Below are positions 33,656 through 44,407 of a stretch of 64,000 nt of DNA, piece after piece. This DNA is from Piezodorus guildinii (taxonomy: Eukaryota > Arthropoda > Insecta > Hemiptera > Pentatomidae): positions 39,021,236 to 39,085,235 of the forward strand of contig CM041294.1 in assembly GCA_023052935.1 (NCBI GenBank). Direction: 5' to 3'. The notes below the pieces were generated by a model. The model ran no database searches, was not told the DNA's origin, and worked only from the letters and a program-made list of their open reading frames with translations. How positions within the stretch are numbered: the first letter of the stretch is position 1; each line of letters starts with the position of its first letter. The position numbers were made by a program, and so were the translations under genes.

Positions 33656-34305
33656 CTTTACAATTGGATTTGTGCTTTAAGACTTTACCAAACCATGAAT
33701 TTCTCTCCTATCCAATCCTTACAATCTAAAATCCGCAATGTTACTCTAATGCGTATTCACTAAAATCTCATAATAATATTCGTCTGATTCCATATAAGTC
33801 CACTCCTTCTCTAATTTCAATCCAATAAAGCCACTAATTTCAGTCTTTGCTTCTTCTTCCATTCCTGATAATCCTCTTTGACACGTGAAAAGAAAATGGC
33901 CCCAACAACTTCAGGTTTAGAATTAATGTTGTAGTGTTATAACAAGGGCTTAAGTATCTGAAGTAGCTTGAAAATCATTAGAGGAAGGAAGTGGGTTGAA
34001 ATGATTTTTCCACAGATCAATATCGGAAATTAAGTATTTGTAGCCTGTTTTTACTTGTACAACTTGTAGGAAGTAAAAAAAAATCTATACCTCTCATTTT
34101 TCCAATACACTTTATTTTATTGTTATTATTTTTATTTATCCCAATAATTTTTAGGGTGGAAGGTAAACCTCCGTTGCCCATGGTACTAATGTGTAATTTC
34201 TTGAGATGTGTGTGATGTCGTTCTAGTTTGGCATTTAAAATATGTATTTAGAATTAATGCTGTTGTAAATTTCATTAAATGTATAAAAGAAAAAAAATCA
34301 AAGAA
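33656..34305 (+). mobile_element. Strongly diverged jockey-like family E copy
   Basis: CCTATCCAATCCTTACAATC, TTCTTCCATTCCTGATAATCC and GTGAAAAGAAAATGGCC match the family E C-terminal region. TTGTAAATTTCATTAAATG before an A run at ~34290 matches its 3' end. A ~250-base unrelated stretch separates the two parts. Confidence 0.45.
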
Positions 34306-35140
34306 ACCATTATTAATGTGTTACAGAATATAATATACAGTTAAAATAGTTGGATCCCTGAGGAGCACAGGTGGAGAAATATACTTAAAATTGAGATCAT
34401 GAAAGAAGTAAAAGACATTTTAAACTAGTCACTCAAACATTTTTTATACTCGTAGAAATAATAAACGTTTTATAAAATAAGATAATTTTTCCTCCATATT
34501 ATAATTAAATTAATGGAGTTTTGTATATGTTTATGAATTTTTTTATTAATTATTCTTTATAATATCTTTGGGTGATAAAAGGTCAAATATCCTGTAATAT
34601 ATGTATATATTGTATATTGTGTAAAATAATAAAACCAGAGGGTAAGAACAAAAAAATTAATTATTCTTTGCATGAAGTCACGCACGGGTAAAAAATGGTG
34701 TAGAGAGTAGAGTGTAGTAGAGGCTTCTCTTACTGTTTGAGCCTGAACATTATATATATATATATATATATATTTTACCTATATGTTTTGTTTTAAATTT
34801 AAAAATTAAATTAAAAATAGTTTGTTTTTTTTAATGAGAAAAATATTTATATTTGTAGTTAGTTTACGCATTCTATTCAATAGTGTAGTTAGGAATTAGC
34901 CAGATAAGAGTGCCCCCCTTGCCCTCAAGCCAGTACCGATCGCACTAGTAAGCTGAGAGCACGCTTTTCTCGATTGGCGCCTTCAAACCATTTTTTTTAT
35001 CAGGACTTCGCCTCGTCTTCTTAATGATCACCGTCCTTCCAGAGGATCACCGTTCTTCCAGAGCGCCTATTCGTCGTGCGGAACCGTAGAATTTATGTAC
35101 AGCTAACTATCGTTGATAATATTTTTCTCGTTATATTTAT

Positions 35141-35174
<34 letters not shown>

Positions 35175-35272
35175 TATCATTATTCGTAGTACTAACACAT
35201 TAACCCAATTTTTAAACTTTTTTTACAGTTTAGTTAATCGAAGAATTTTTTCTTATTTTTTTATAAATCAAT
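34306..35272. other. Spacer with microsatellite and small tandem repeat
   Basis: A (TA)n tract at 34752-34773, a 19-bp tandem pair GATCACCGTYCTTCCAGAG at 35024-35061, and a T run at 35142-35173. No gene recognised. Confidence 0.45.
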
Positions 35273-35550
35273 TTTTTTTTTTTTTTTTTTTTTTTAGTTA
35301 TGCCTTCCCATTTCGACTTCCGCCATAAGGGATCTGGCAGCCCAGTACCACTCCGATCTGGATGGGGTTTCACCTCTTATTTTTTGTAATCGGGGGCATA
35401 CTTCTAGATGTGCTGCATCCATTTCATTATTTGCATGACAAAGGCAGCAATGTGGAGACTACCACTCCGATCCTATGCAAGTGTTTTGCGAGGTAGTCAT
35501 GGCCAGTAATCATTCGGAACTGTGCAACAGCATCTTTCCTCTTCAAATCT
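35273..35550 (-). mobile_element. 3' part of an older RNase H-bearing LINE
   Basis: Minus strand, continuing in frame from the 40.35-kb part across element A. It reads RKDAVAQFRMITGHDYLAKH, then CCLCHANNEMDAAHLEVCP, the C-terminal C2HC segment that follows RNase H in R1/Loa/I-type LINEs. It then runs to a stop near 35300 and a poly(A), seen as the T run 35273-35295. Confidence 0.65.
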
Positions 35551-35857
35551 TTTTTTTTTTTTTTTTTTTTTTTTTATTGAGATATATTACAATTTGTTAC
35601 AAAATGAACAATAATAATATTGATAAGAGACCACATTCATACTATATATACAGAAAATAATAATAATGGTCAAATTTCATAAAATATAACATAAATTCAA
35701 ATATATACAATAAAATAATAATAATAAATAAAAAACAAAACAAATCAAAACATAAACCTATTATTGAGATAAATAAAAAGTTGGCAAATAAATAAACATC
35801 TTACACACAATCATAACTATATACAATATATACAATTGCTAAAGGGACCCCAGCAAG

Positions 35858-35889
35858 CGCTTTTTCCTCCACTTGTGGAGGAAAAAGCG
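35858..35889 (-). other. Perfect 15-bp hairpin in the element A 3' UTR
   Basis: CGCTTTTTCCTCCAC (35858-35872), loop TT, GTGGAGGAAAAAGCG (35875-35889). All 15 pairs match. A stem-loop in this place could be an RNA feature recognised by the element's RT, but that is inference. Confidence 0.7.
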
Positions 35890-36029
35890 GAATCCAAGAG
35901 ATCCCAGCACCTCTATCTCAGCCGCATCACTGGTCTGAGCCAGTGGAGGCTGAGTTAGGGCGCTGTAGCCACAAACATACCGTACATGAGTGGAGGATCT
36001 GACCATTGTCAGAACTCCAGTTTAAATGT

Positions 36030-38709
36030 TTACAATAGGTCTCGTGGCCACTGCCGTTTCAATCTTCGAGGAGGATTGTAGGGATGGGTGGTGCTGGATA
36101 GGGATTGTGCTAGAGGGTTAGGATGATGACTAAGGTTCTGATGAAATTTGGAAAATTTGGATGGTACCAGGTCTAAAACAAACGGAATATTAAGGTCATG
36201 GTGTAGGGTACAGTTGGTAACGTAATAAGGAGCATTAACTATTGTTCGGAGGACTTTGGATTGGAAGGATTGGATGCGTTTAATGTTAGAATGTTTAGCT
36301 GTCCCCCACAGTTCAAGTCCGTAGGTCCATATAGGTTTCAGTACTGTCTTGTATATTAGTAATTTGTTGTCAACTGTAAGATGAGATTTTCTGTTTAGTA
36401 GTCTGTATAACTGGCCGAATCTGCGGTTGAGTTCTTTTCTTTTTAGTCTTGTATGTGGGTTCCACGTCAGTCTTTTGTCTAGTAAAAAGCCAAGATACCG
36501 GACTGTGTCTGAGGAAGGAAGCGGTATGGAATTGAAATTAACCGTTGGACAGGATTTGCGTCGAAGGGTGAATGTGACGTGAGTGCATTTGCTTTCGTTC
36601 ACCTTAATGCGCCAAGCATTGCACCAGTCTTCGACAAGGGAAAGGTGCTTTTGGAGATTTATCGATGCTGCTTCAGGATCGGAATTGGATGATAAAATGG
36701 CTGTGTCATCAGCAAATGTTGCCAGAAAGGTATTGGGGTCGGTAGGGATATCGGCGGTGAAGAGGATGTAGAGGACGGGTCCTAAGACGCTGCCTTGAGG
36801 AACACCGGCCTCAACAGTATATTGTTCGGAAAATTCGGAACCACAGCGAACTCGGAAGGAGCGGTTGGATAAATAGGATCGGAGGATTAGGTATAAGGAT
36901 TGAGGTAAATGGGTTTTGAGCTTAAATAGCAGTCCCGGGTGCCACACCCGGTCAAAAGCTTGAGCTATGTCCAGAAAGGCACCCGAACAATACTCCTTGC
37001 ACTCAAGGGCGGAGGAAATGTGGTCTACAACTCGGAGTCCTTGCTGAACCGTGGAATGTTGAGGACGAAATCCGAACTGATGTGAAGGAAAATTTTGAAA
37101 TTTGGCTAGGATTCGTTTTAGTAGGAGCTTTTCGAAAATTTTTGAGAGGATCGGAAGTAGGCTGATAGGTCTGTAAGATGACGTGTTGTTAGAAGGTTTG
37201 CCTGGTTTTAGGAAAAGGATCGTAGTTGAATGTTTCCATAAGAGAGGAAAATAGGTAGTGCGTAGTATACAGTTATAGAGATATGTAAGGAATGTAATGG
37301 CTTTAGGTGGAAGTTGTCTTAAGATTTGGGGAGTAAGGAGATCGTATCCAGGAGATTTGCGGAGAGGAAGCTTTTTAAGAAGATATCTGACCTCAGAGGG
37401 ATTAACTGCTTTAGGTGGTAAGGATAGTGGTATTGGTGACGTGAGGAACTCTTCAACTGCTGCAGTATGGGTTGGATTAAGCTCTGGATGAGGAGTAAAA
37501 ACATTGGAAAGGTGCTGTGCGAATTCCTCGGCCTTATGCTTGTCAGAAGCAGCCCAGGAACCATCACAGCGCCGGAGAGGATGGGAAATGGTGTGGGATT
37601 TTAGGATTCTCTTCGTGACATTCCACAGGGAATTGTCACGAGTCGAGAGAGAGGAGAGGTAGGTATTGTAGGATTGGGAACGGAAGATCGCCAACTCCCG
37701 CTTTAATTTTCTACAAAAAAAATTATAGGAGCGGCGATCTTCTGGGTGGCGGGTGCGTTGCCATAATGTTCTAGCTCGACGTTTGCTGTTGATGAGGTCT
37801 GTCAGGTGTTGTGGTAAATGGCTTTTGTAAGGAATTATTTGGGATTGTTTGGGAGAGGAGGCAGTCCAGGCGGCTTGTTGAATAGCGGTTGTAAAGGAAT
37901 ATAACGGCGTCGTCAAGGTCATTTGGGGTTTTGAGAATCACTCTGAGGTCAATATCATTAGTGAGAATTTCGCGGAAGAGGTTCCAGTTGACAGGGCCCC
38001 TAATGAATGACGGTGGGATAGGTTTAGGAATAGGTGTTATGGATACATTTAGAATCAATGGACTATGATCAGAGGATAGTTCATCAAGGCGAGCTATGGA
38101 AAAATTCAGAGAGCCTAATCCGCTGTGGATGAAGAAGTCGAGGATGTCAGGATTACGGTTAGGATCTGTTGGCCAGTAGGTAGGAGAATCGGGAGGTAGG
38201 AGATGAAAGCGTCGGGAGTTGAGTGCAGACTGCAATGTCCGTCCACGAGAATTGGTGGTTCTAGAACCCCACTGTTGGTTCTTAGCGTTTAAGTCTGCAC
38301 CCAAAATGAAGTGATTACCCAAGGAGTTGAGGAAGGATCCAAATTGGGCAGAGGAAATGGGATGTTTAGGAGGGCAGTATGCTGATGCGATGATAAGCGG
38401 AAAGGAAAAGGTTTTGATAACGATGGAAGTTGCTTGTAGGTAATCGTGGGCGGAAATTGGGTGTAAGTGATGGGTGAGGGATCGGCGGACTATGACAGCA
38501 GTACCGGCATGGGCTTTGCCGTCTGGATGGTCTGTCCGGTATGTCGTGTATCCTGGTATTTTAAAGTACTGTTTAGTGGTTAGTCTAGTTTCAGTAATGA
38601 GTGCAACATCAATGTTTTTGTCCTGCAGTACGGCTGTAAGTTCGTCAGTGTGAGTTCTAACACCATTCGCATTCCAAAGGAGAATGGATAAGGAATTAGG
38701 TGAGGTCAT
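36030..38709 (-). pseudogene. Element A ORF2: endonuclease-reverse transcriptase, one frameshift
   Basis: Starts ATG at 38709, directly after the ORF1 stop. The N-terminal ~265 codons are an APE-type endonuclease: LLWNANGV, LITETRL, ILGADLNAKNQQWGS, PDILDFF and SSDHSPLIL carry the usual N, E, D/N, D and D/H residues. A single-base shift near 37910 separates it from the RT, which runs to 36030. The RT has KSPGYDLLTPQI, SYRPISLLPILSKIFEKLL, HQFGFRPQHST, GAFLDIAQAFDRVW, AGVPQGSVLGPVLY, the catalytic FADD (TFADDTAIL) and VRYLGFLLDKRLTW. There is no RNase H domain, as in jockey-clade elements. Expected function is target-primed reverse transcription of its own mRNA. As sequenced the frameshift would prevent RT synthesis from the endonuclease start. 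Confidence 0.85.
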
Positions 38710-40020
38710 TTATGGTTTTTTTAAGGCAGGAATGAGATTTGTTACGAGATTCGTAAGGAGTGATATTAGGGGCATAACAAGGGATTTAATTTCGGAAATA
38801 AAGGATGTCATCAAACTGGTAAGGTCTGTGGCGTTTGAAGGAGGAGGAATATGAGAGATTTGTGGTGGATTAGGATTCTTAGGATCGGTTACATTTTGAG
38901 AAAGAGGTATATGTGGAATGGATTGAGGTACATTTTGTAGTTCCGGCAGGGCCACGGCTTCAGTACTTTTATTCCCACCTCCAAGTAAGTGGGCAAATGA
39001 TAAATTGGCATCAATAAGTTTTGAGGGTTCTCTTCTGTTTCTTACTTGTCTTGCTGTTTCATCCAGTACTTGAGGTTTTTGAAACCTGGTCCTCAGCTCC
39101 TTATAGATTTGGCATCCTTTATAGTCGGCCGGGTGGTCCTTCAGGCAATGAGCACATACAGCTGGTGTTGATTTTGGTTTTGTACACTCCACAGACTTGT
39201 TCTGTTCACCGCATTTCACGCATCGAGGTATGTGATGACAATAACTTTTAGTATGACCATATGCTTGACAATTATGGCACTGAATTATCTCTCTCTTTGT
39301 GTAAGGTTTTTCAACTCTTACACTGGAATAGTACAATCTATTGAGGTCATAGATTTTTTCAACTCCTTCAGCTGGTTCCAAATCCACAAAAAAGAGAGGT
39401 AGAGGAATTTTATCCTTTAGGACGTTAGTGACTTGCCGCACTGTATAGCCCATATCCGTTAGTTCTTCTTTAATAGCTTCAACTGGTGTCGAGGGGTGTA
39501 AGTTTCTGATTACAACCCTTAAAGCTCTCTCTTGGCGTAGCTGATAGGTATGGAAATCTGCTTTGGTTTCAGTTAGGTATTTCACTATTTTTCTATATGT
39601 CTCGGCAGTAGTAGGAGATATTTTGGTATCATTGATTCTACTCATACAGTAGTAGCTGGTAGATTCGGTAATTTTGTTCAATTGCGCACACAACAACTGG
39701 AAATTTCTAATATTTTTGACAAATATTGGAGGAGGCCGTGGTTCACTAGGTATAGGAGTAGATTCCATGTTTTCTTTTTCATTATGTAAAATCTGAAAAG
39801 GATTTGGGGTGAAAAACGGCGATTCGTCAGTCATCCCTTGTGACGATGTGCCAGGTTGTGGTTCAGATTCTGAATTAGTACCGGAAGGGGTTGCTTGTAG
39901 ATTTAATCTTTTATTAGTATCACGGCGGGGTCTTTGTTTTGTAGGTGACGGGATTGAACCACTAGATCTAGATCTTTTAGTTGAAGCTTTGGAGGACATG
40001 ACTTGATGATAATATCGCAT
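38710..40020 (-). CDS. Element A ORF1: gag-like RNA-binding protein
   Basis: 436 codons, intact. The N-terminal ~100 residues are basic and Ser/Pro-rich (KRSRSSGSIPSPTKQRPRR). The middle carries a jockey-type RNA-recognition fold (VVIRNLHPSTPVEAIKEEL, PLPLFFVDLEP). The zinc knuckles are at about residues 248-305: CHNCQAYGHTKSYC, CVKCGEQNKSVEC and CAHCLKDHPADYKGC. The second knuckle lacks the usual histidine. The C-terminus has hydrophobic LMTSFISEIKSLVMPLIS. The first ATG is at 40020; a second in-frame ATG (MSSKAS) at 39999 is equally plausible. The stop TAA abuts the ORF2 ATG. Its role is to bind element RNA and form the retrotransposition particle. Confidence 0.85.
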   Translation of the reverse strand: MRYYHQVMSSKASTKRSRSSGSIPSPTKQRPRRDTNKRLNLQATPSGTNSESEPQPGTSSQGMTDESPFFTPNPFQILHNEKENMESTPIPSEPRPPPIFVKNIRNFQLLCAQLNKITESTSYYCMSRINDTKISPTTAETYRKIVKYLTETKADFHTYQLRQERALRVVIRNLHPSTPVEAIKEELTDMGYTVRQVTNVLKDKIPLPLFFVDLEPAEGVEKIYDLNRLYYSSVRVEKPYTKREIIQCHNCQAYGHTKSYCHHIPRCVKCGEQNKSVECTKPKSTPAVCAHCLKDHPADYKGCQIYKELRTRFQKPQVLDETARQVRNRREPSKLIDANLSFAHLLGGGNKSTEAVALPELQNVPQSIPHIPLSQNVTDPKNPNPPQISHIPPPSNATDLTSLMTSFISEIKSLVMPLISLLTNLVTNLIPALKKP

Positions 40021-40333
40021 TTCATGTATAGAAAGTAATTAAATAATAACCAGATGTGGGAAAAAAACAATAACTTAAAAAAAGTTAAGCAAGACCAGCC
40101 TTGCCGGGCTATTGGCAATCAGCTGATATGAAGAGGTGACTCAGCATTCACTTTACACTGTAAATTATATCACAACTTACCGCTGTTTGCTCCAATAATA
40201 ACTGTTGTTGTTATCCTGAAGTCTGATGATGTTTTCAAGACTGTGCTGAAGTGAAATCCAACTGTAAAAGCAAGAAATCCGAGAGCCGACTTGAAATATG
40301 ACTGCTATACTCACGCGCATGCGCAGAACATAA
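40021..40333 (-). promoter_or_regulatory. Element A 5' UTR, presumed internal promoter
   Basis: The 313 bases between the 5' target duplication and ORF1. Jockey-clade elements carry an internal RNA polymerase II promoter here. I see no clear TATA box, which is normal for these promoters. Assigned by position only. Confidence 0.4.
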
Positions 40334-40345
40334 CTCTTCAAATCT

Positions 40346-40990
40346 AATGGTATTCTTTCTTCTTCTATAAGGAGTTTGGCCCAGTGCTTGTTGATCGAAC
40401 TGAGCCTTTGGGAGTCCGTTAGTAGAGCATGATATGCCCTCTTAACTTCATCCCTAGCTCTACGATAGGAAATTTGATTGTCCAGCTGTTCCGAAGCTGC
40501 ACCTTCTTTTGCAAGCTTGTCGGCTACTTCATTCCCATAAATACCACAGTGGCCGGGTACCCATTGGAAAAACCACCTGTCTACCTTGTTGAAGCAGCTG
40601 TTCAATTTTTAATTGGCAGTTCACAACGTCATATTCTTGATATGCATTTGGCTGCGTAGCTGCTATGATCGCCGCCTGTGAATTCACAAACAACACAATT
40701 CTCTTTGCATCTATATTTATGATAGCTTGCAAAGCTAGTAATATAGCTCGAATTTCGCTATCGAAATTTGTCGACCATTTTCCTACCGGCTTCGAGATTT
40801 GAAATAGACGGGAGTACACGCCTGCTCCTCCATTGTAATTTGCATGTTCCACTGAACCATCGGTGTAGACATGGAGCCAAGGAGGACTGGGATAGCGCTC
40901 AGTTAAGCCTGTTTTATCTCTAAGGCTTTCTACTTTTTCAAAAAATGTGATCTGCCTCTTGAGTCTTGTGGGGTTTCACTCTACTTGACC
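40346..40990 (-). pseudogene. Older LINE RNase H domain, 5' part of the insertion target
   Basis: Minus strand. RLKRQITFFEKVESLRDK leads into the RNase H domain: HVYTDGS, GGAGVYS, FDSEIRAILLAL, VLFVNSQAAI and FQWVPGHCGIYGNEVADKLAK. The third acidic position reads N (VNSQ) where D is usual. A frameshift lies near 40570. It ends RIPLDLK at the element A junction and continues at 35550. The upstream endonuclease and RT are absent, so it was already 5'-truncated. Confidence 0.7.
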
Positions 40991-41660
40991 AGTAGATGTG
41001 ATTTTTATTTTACTGTAAATTTTCCTCATTTTTTTATTAAACTTTTATTTCCTTTCAATTTTATCTTTTTATTTAATATTACCTATTTTTTTTTATTTCA
41101 ATGTTAAGTACTCAAGACCAGCTCTTTTCGAAATGGGATCGAGTCTACGTTAGCCCATCTTTCTTTCATTTTGTTTTAACGTCATTCATCCCAACACTTA
41201 CCCTTCTGAAACGATATCATGATGGCATTCGTCTTGGGCGGATATGAATCCAAGATTACTGTCCTGTAGAGATTGAAATTGACTCGCTTGAAGACACATA
41301 GGCTCAACCATCTGGCGCATCTCTTTACGTCTGAAACTTCAGATTTATAAGACCATTTTTCGACCTACCCTGCTCTATGGTGCATCACTGTTTCACCATA
41401 TTTATAAAACGACACTCCAGCTACTGTAGACTTAACATAACTCCGTCCTCTAGCGTATCGTTCGTGGTAATTCGTTCCAAAAGGCAAGAAATAGAAGAAA
41501 TACAAGAAACTCTCGAATTGAAGAGGAGTTCCTTGTAGAGGTGGCAAGGTACTGTGTCTTTCATGTCACGTGAGTTCTCGCCGAGGAAAGGGTCTGGACC
41601 CTGCAGTATGAACCCATCATATTCTTGATACCCTTCTTGTAAAAGAAGAAATATATAAAA
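40991..41660. other. Spacer, nothing recognised
   Basis: Mixed composition with a GC-richer patch (41220-41640) that gives only broken frames. It may hold old coding relics, but I cannot identify them. Confidence 0.35.
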
Positions 41661-41664
41661 AGTG

Positions 41665-41868
41665 GAATTATTGCTATAATGAAAATTTTCAAATTCTAAT
41701 TTTCAACGGAAATACACGTTATAGGGTCCTCTTAGTCCAAATGCCAAGTCCCCCAAAATGGTCTCTGTTTTTGGTAGGTCTAGCTTGGAAACAAAAACGA
41801 AACTGAAATTTCATATTTAAGACAAGTCTGAGATATTACAGCAACTTTTTCTTTGAAAATCAAATAAA
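41665..41868 (-). repeat. Repeat X fragment
   Basis: Inverse of the X 3' region: GAAAATTTTCAAATTC, TTTTCAACGGAAATACACG, TAGGGTCCTCTTAGTCCAAA, CAAGTCCC and GAAATTTCATATTTAAGACA. Termini are lost. Confidence 0.5.
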
Positions 41869-41919
41869 TTTTATTTTATTTTTTGATTGGCAAAGATGTT
41901 TCACAAAATTTTTGTTTTT

Positions 41920-42420
41920 TTATCTTGACATATTTTATTCACATCTGTAATGTGGTTGACAATCAGTAAATGGGAGAGTAAAATAAATTTGATGTTGCTG
42001 CGTAATATGTATGATGGAGAGAGGATGCACAGCGACACCTCATCCTGGAATGTTTCTTAATTCTAACTATTTCTTTTCAGCCTTCTGCGAGTATTGTGCG
42101 GCATGTTAGTGGTGGCCATGTTTTGTATTATTAAGTTGTGAAAGGTTTGTAGAGGGTCCGAATCTGTTCATTGACTGTTGGCATGTTAAGGTCTGTATGT
42201 AAAGTAGTGTTGCTAACGTACTAGGGCCAGTTTTTAATAGCTCTAAAAGTTTCGGATTGAAAATTTTAGTTTTAAGTATGTGTGTCTTTTTGTCAGTCCT
42301 GTATATTTGTGAAGCGTAAGTCCAAATGGGCTTCAGTAGGTATGTGTAAGAGATCAGTTTATTTTTGAGTTTTAATTTAGAACGTTTTGCGAGTATTGAG
42401 TATAAAAATTCTTATAATTA
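41920..42420 (-). mobile_element. 5'-truncated jockey-like LINE, family C
   Basis: Same blocks as 14.9-15.6 kb: GGTCTGTATGTAAAGTAGTG, TTGCTAACGTACTAGG, GTATGTGTGTCTTTTTG and GAAGCGTAAGTCCAAATGGG. It has an internal deletion relative to that copy and ends near 41925 at a TTTTATTCACATCTG phrase shared with the family 3' end. Confidence 0.55.
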
Positions 42421-42619
42421 ACAAGTATTAGAATCTGGTATGTCCAGATAATAAATAAGTATGCTTTCCGTAAGTGTTTAGAGTTATAAATTTCATGTCG
42501 CATTTTGATAGAGCATAGATTTTACTTGAAGATATTTTATTACAGATATAATTCTGTGCGTAGTGGGGAGGAGTTATTAAAGAGCAGTTTCACAGTCAAT
42601 GGTTCCTCATTTAAAAGCT

Positions 42620-42665
42620 ATGAAAAGGATCCTTATCAAGATCTGTCTACTGGCAGTCATCAAGG
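42620..42665 (+). CDS. Candidate signal-peptide first exon of a second secreted-protein gene
   Basis: ATG at 42620 opens MKRILIKICLLAVIKG, a short basic start with a hydrophobic core. It ends at G|GTAATT (42666) in phase 1, the same phase as exon 1 of the glycine-rich gene. A TTATTAAAG and a TCACAGT lie 46 and 30 bases upstream. No following exon can be assigned with confidence (a GT-AG-bounded 38-base segment at 50896 does not match the phase). The family is unknown. It could be chance. Confidence 0.3.
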
Positions 42666-42666
42666 G

Positions 42667-43029
42667 TAATTATGTTAAGTTAACTCGCTATGCAATCTTA
42701 AAAATATCTTATTAAATACATTACAACATTCATACATATATGTATATATACATATATACATGAATTGCAATATGAACTACATACATTCGGACAAGATATG
42801 TAATAATAGAATTAGAGAGAAAAATAACTTTATTATGTCCCTAGGTCCCTTAAGAATATAACTTACTTATTATTCATATTATAAAACATGGAATATTTCT
42901 AACAAAAACAAATAGATTAGAAGCAAAAATAACCCGGCTATAAAGATTTTCCAAAAAGAATGAAATACCCATATCATGCCGTCCCTCCTTAAAAATAACT
43001 TCTTTCCTGATCAAGATCTAACTATTAAA
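42667..43029. other. AT-rich spacer
   Basis: Contains a small TA/CA-rich palindromic patch near 42740-42765. Nothing else recognised. Confidence 0.4.
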
Positions 43030-43620
43030 ATAAAATTTGGAATGTCAGGTGTTGGAAAATGTAAAATTTTAATGAGAGGGAAGAAGTATTAAGAATACTG
43101 GAAGGGTTGGAATTCAAATGGGAAGCGGTTAATGCTTGGGTGGAGCCCCATAGTTCAATTCCGTACGCCCACATAGGCCTGATAATGGTTACGTAGAGAA
43201 CTTGTTTTATAGAATATAGGAAGTTTGGATCGCTCGTGATGTAATTGTTGTATTAATCAGAATCCATGAGCAGTTTCTCGCTGTTTTAGTTTTATATGAG
43301 AATTCCACGGAGAACGCAAGATAAGATGGAGTCCTAGGTGACGGATCTGTTCGACCTATATAAGTGAACACTAATATAGGATACTGGTGGGCAGAAGATC
43401 GACGAAATGTAGAGGGGACTTTTGGGATTGATTTTGAACCTTTAATCGATGCTAATTGTAATAGCAGTGCTTGTTAGGTGTAACAATAGGGTCATTGTTT
43501 ACTTTAACACACATGTCATCACCGTTTGCAGTGAGGACAGTAGTACACGTAGGATGGGGAGGAATGTCAGCTGTATAATCATGTAGAGGATTGGACTTAG
43601 GATACTATCTAACAAAAATA
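43030..43620 (-). mobile_element. Decayed jockey-like LINE fragment (family E-like)
   Basis: Minus strand. GGAGCCCCATAGTTCAATTC and CCACATAGGCCTGATAATGG are inverses of the RT thumb coding of family E (compare 24.14 and 56.94 kb). GGATACTGGTGGGCAGAAGA and GTCATCACCGTTTGCAGTG correspond to regions near the YLG and YADD motifs. Many indels. Confidence 0.5.
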
Positions 43621-44370
43621 ATTTAACGAACGATTGAAGAACTTGTCAAAACCAACAAACTTTAATAAGTACAGTTGTCAGATCTTGCTCTCAATTGTAT
43701 CGAAAACTATCACAAATACTTGTTGGTCTAATTGTCTTTAAAAAAAAAAAATAATAATAATACTGTGGCTCCTTTGAAATTATTGGAACTCATAAAAAAT
43801 ATTATAAACACAGGATAAATTGATATATTTATATAATGGATATTATTTCTAACACTGCCTATAAATTGTATTGGCAGTATTAGAAAATAATATTTTCTGC
43901 GTGTATGTACACCTTTGTTCAATACCATTATATGATCTTAAGATTTTAAATTCATTAATATATAATTTGATATTATTATAAGTCATTTTTATGTTTGATG
44001 TGTTAAAATAGGAAATTCGTACCCCGGCTCAGTATACCCAACTTTAACTGAAGGTAGGCAGAGCGGGACCTTGGAAGCGACAGCATCGGTGGGTCTATTA
44101 TATTCATTTGATAATAAACAATTAAAAATTAATTATCGTAGTATAAACATTTAATGAGGCAAGGAGAAGGAGCACGGAATTGAATCCAGCTCGATATGTT
44201 TGTTATTTGATTCACGTAATCATTTTGACCTTGTTGTTGCAATATAGAACTTTTTTCATTTTGTTTTTAACTTTAAGTACAAATATATTATTGCATTAAT
44301 AGAATAATATTATTTCAACATTCTTTATTTTCTCTGAAAACGCTATGTGGAGTTAGGCCATCTTCAGGTA
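43621..44370. other. Spacer, nothing recognised
   Basis: AT-rich, with no supported feature apart from a short GC-richer patch at 44020-44110. Confidence 0.4.
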
Positions 44371-44407
44371 TATATATATATATATCAATCAAATTATATA
44401 TATATAA

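Larger units (their letters stand above)
35539..40345 (-). mobile_element. Full-length jockey-like LINE (element A) with 12-bp target duplication
   Basis: CTCTTCAAATCT at 35539-35550 is repeated exactly at 40334-40345. The element between (35551-40333, 4783 bp) has a 313-base 5' UTR, ORF1, ORF2, a ~455-base 3' UTR with a strong hairpin, and a 25-base poly(A) preceded by an AATAAA overlap (TCAATAAA). ORF1 is intact. ORF2 has one frameshift. With such a clean structure it is the youngest full-length LINE in the window. It inserted into an older LINE in the same orientation. Confidence 0.85.

Noticed and set aside
35113..35328. Phe-rich membrane protein
   Set aside because: Translation of T runs, one of which is the poly(A) of the older LINE.
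39021..39251. + strand gene over element A
   Set aside because: Shadow frame opposite an intact gag ORF.
44335..44375. Second hammerhead motif
   Set aside because: The inverse strand has CTGAAGATGGCC but lacks GAAAC at the required place.
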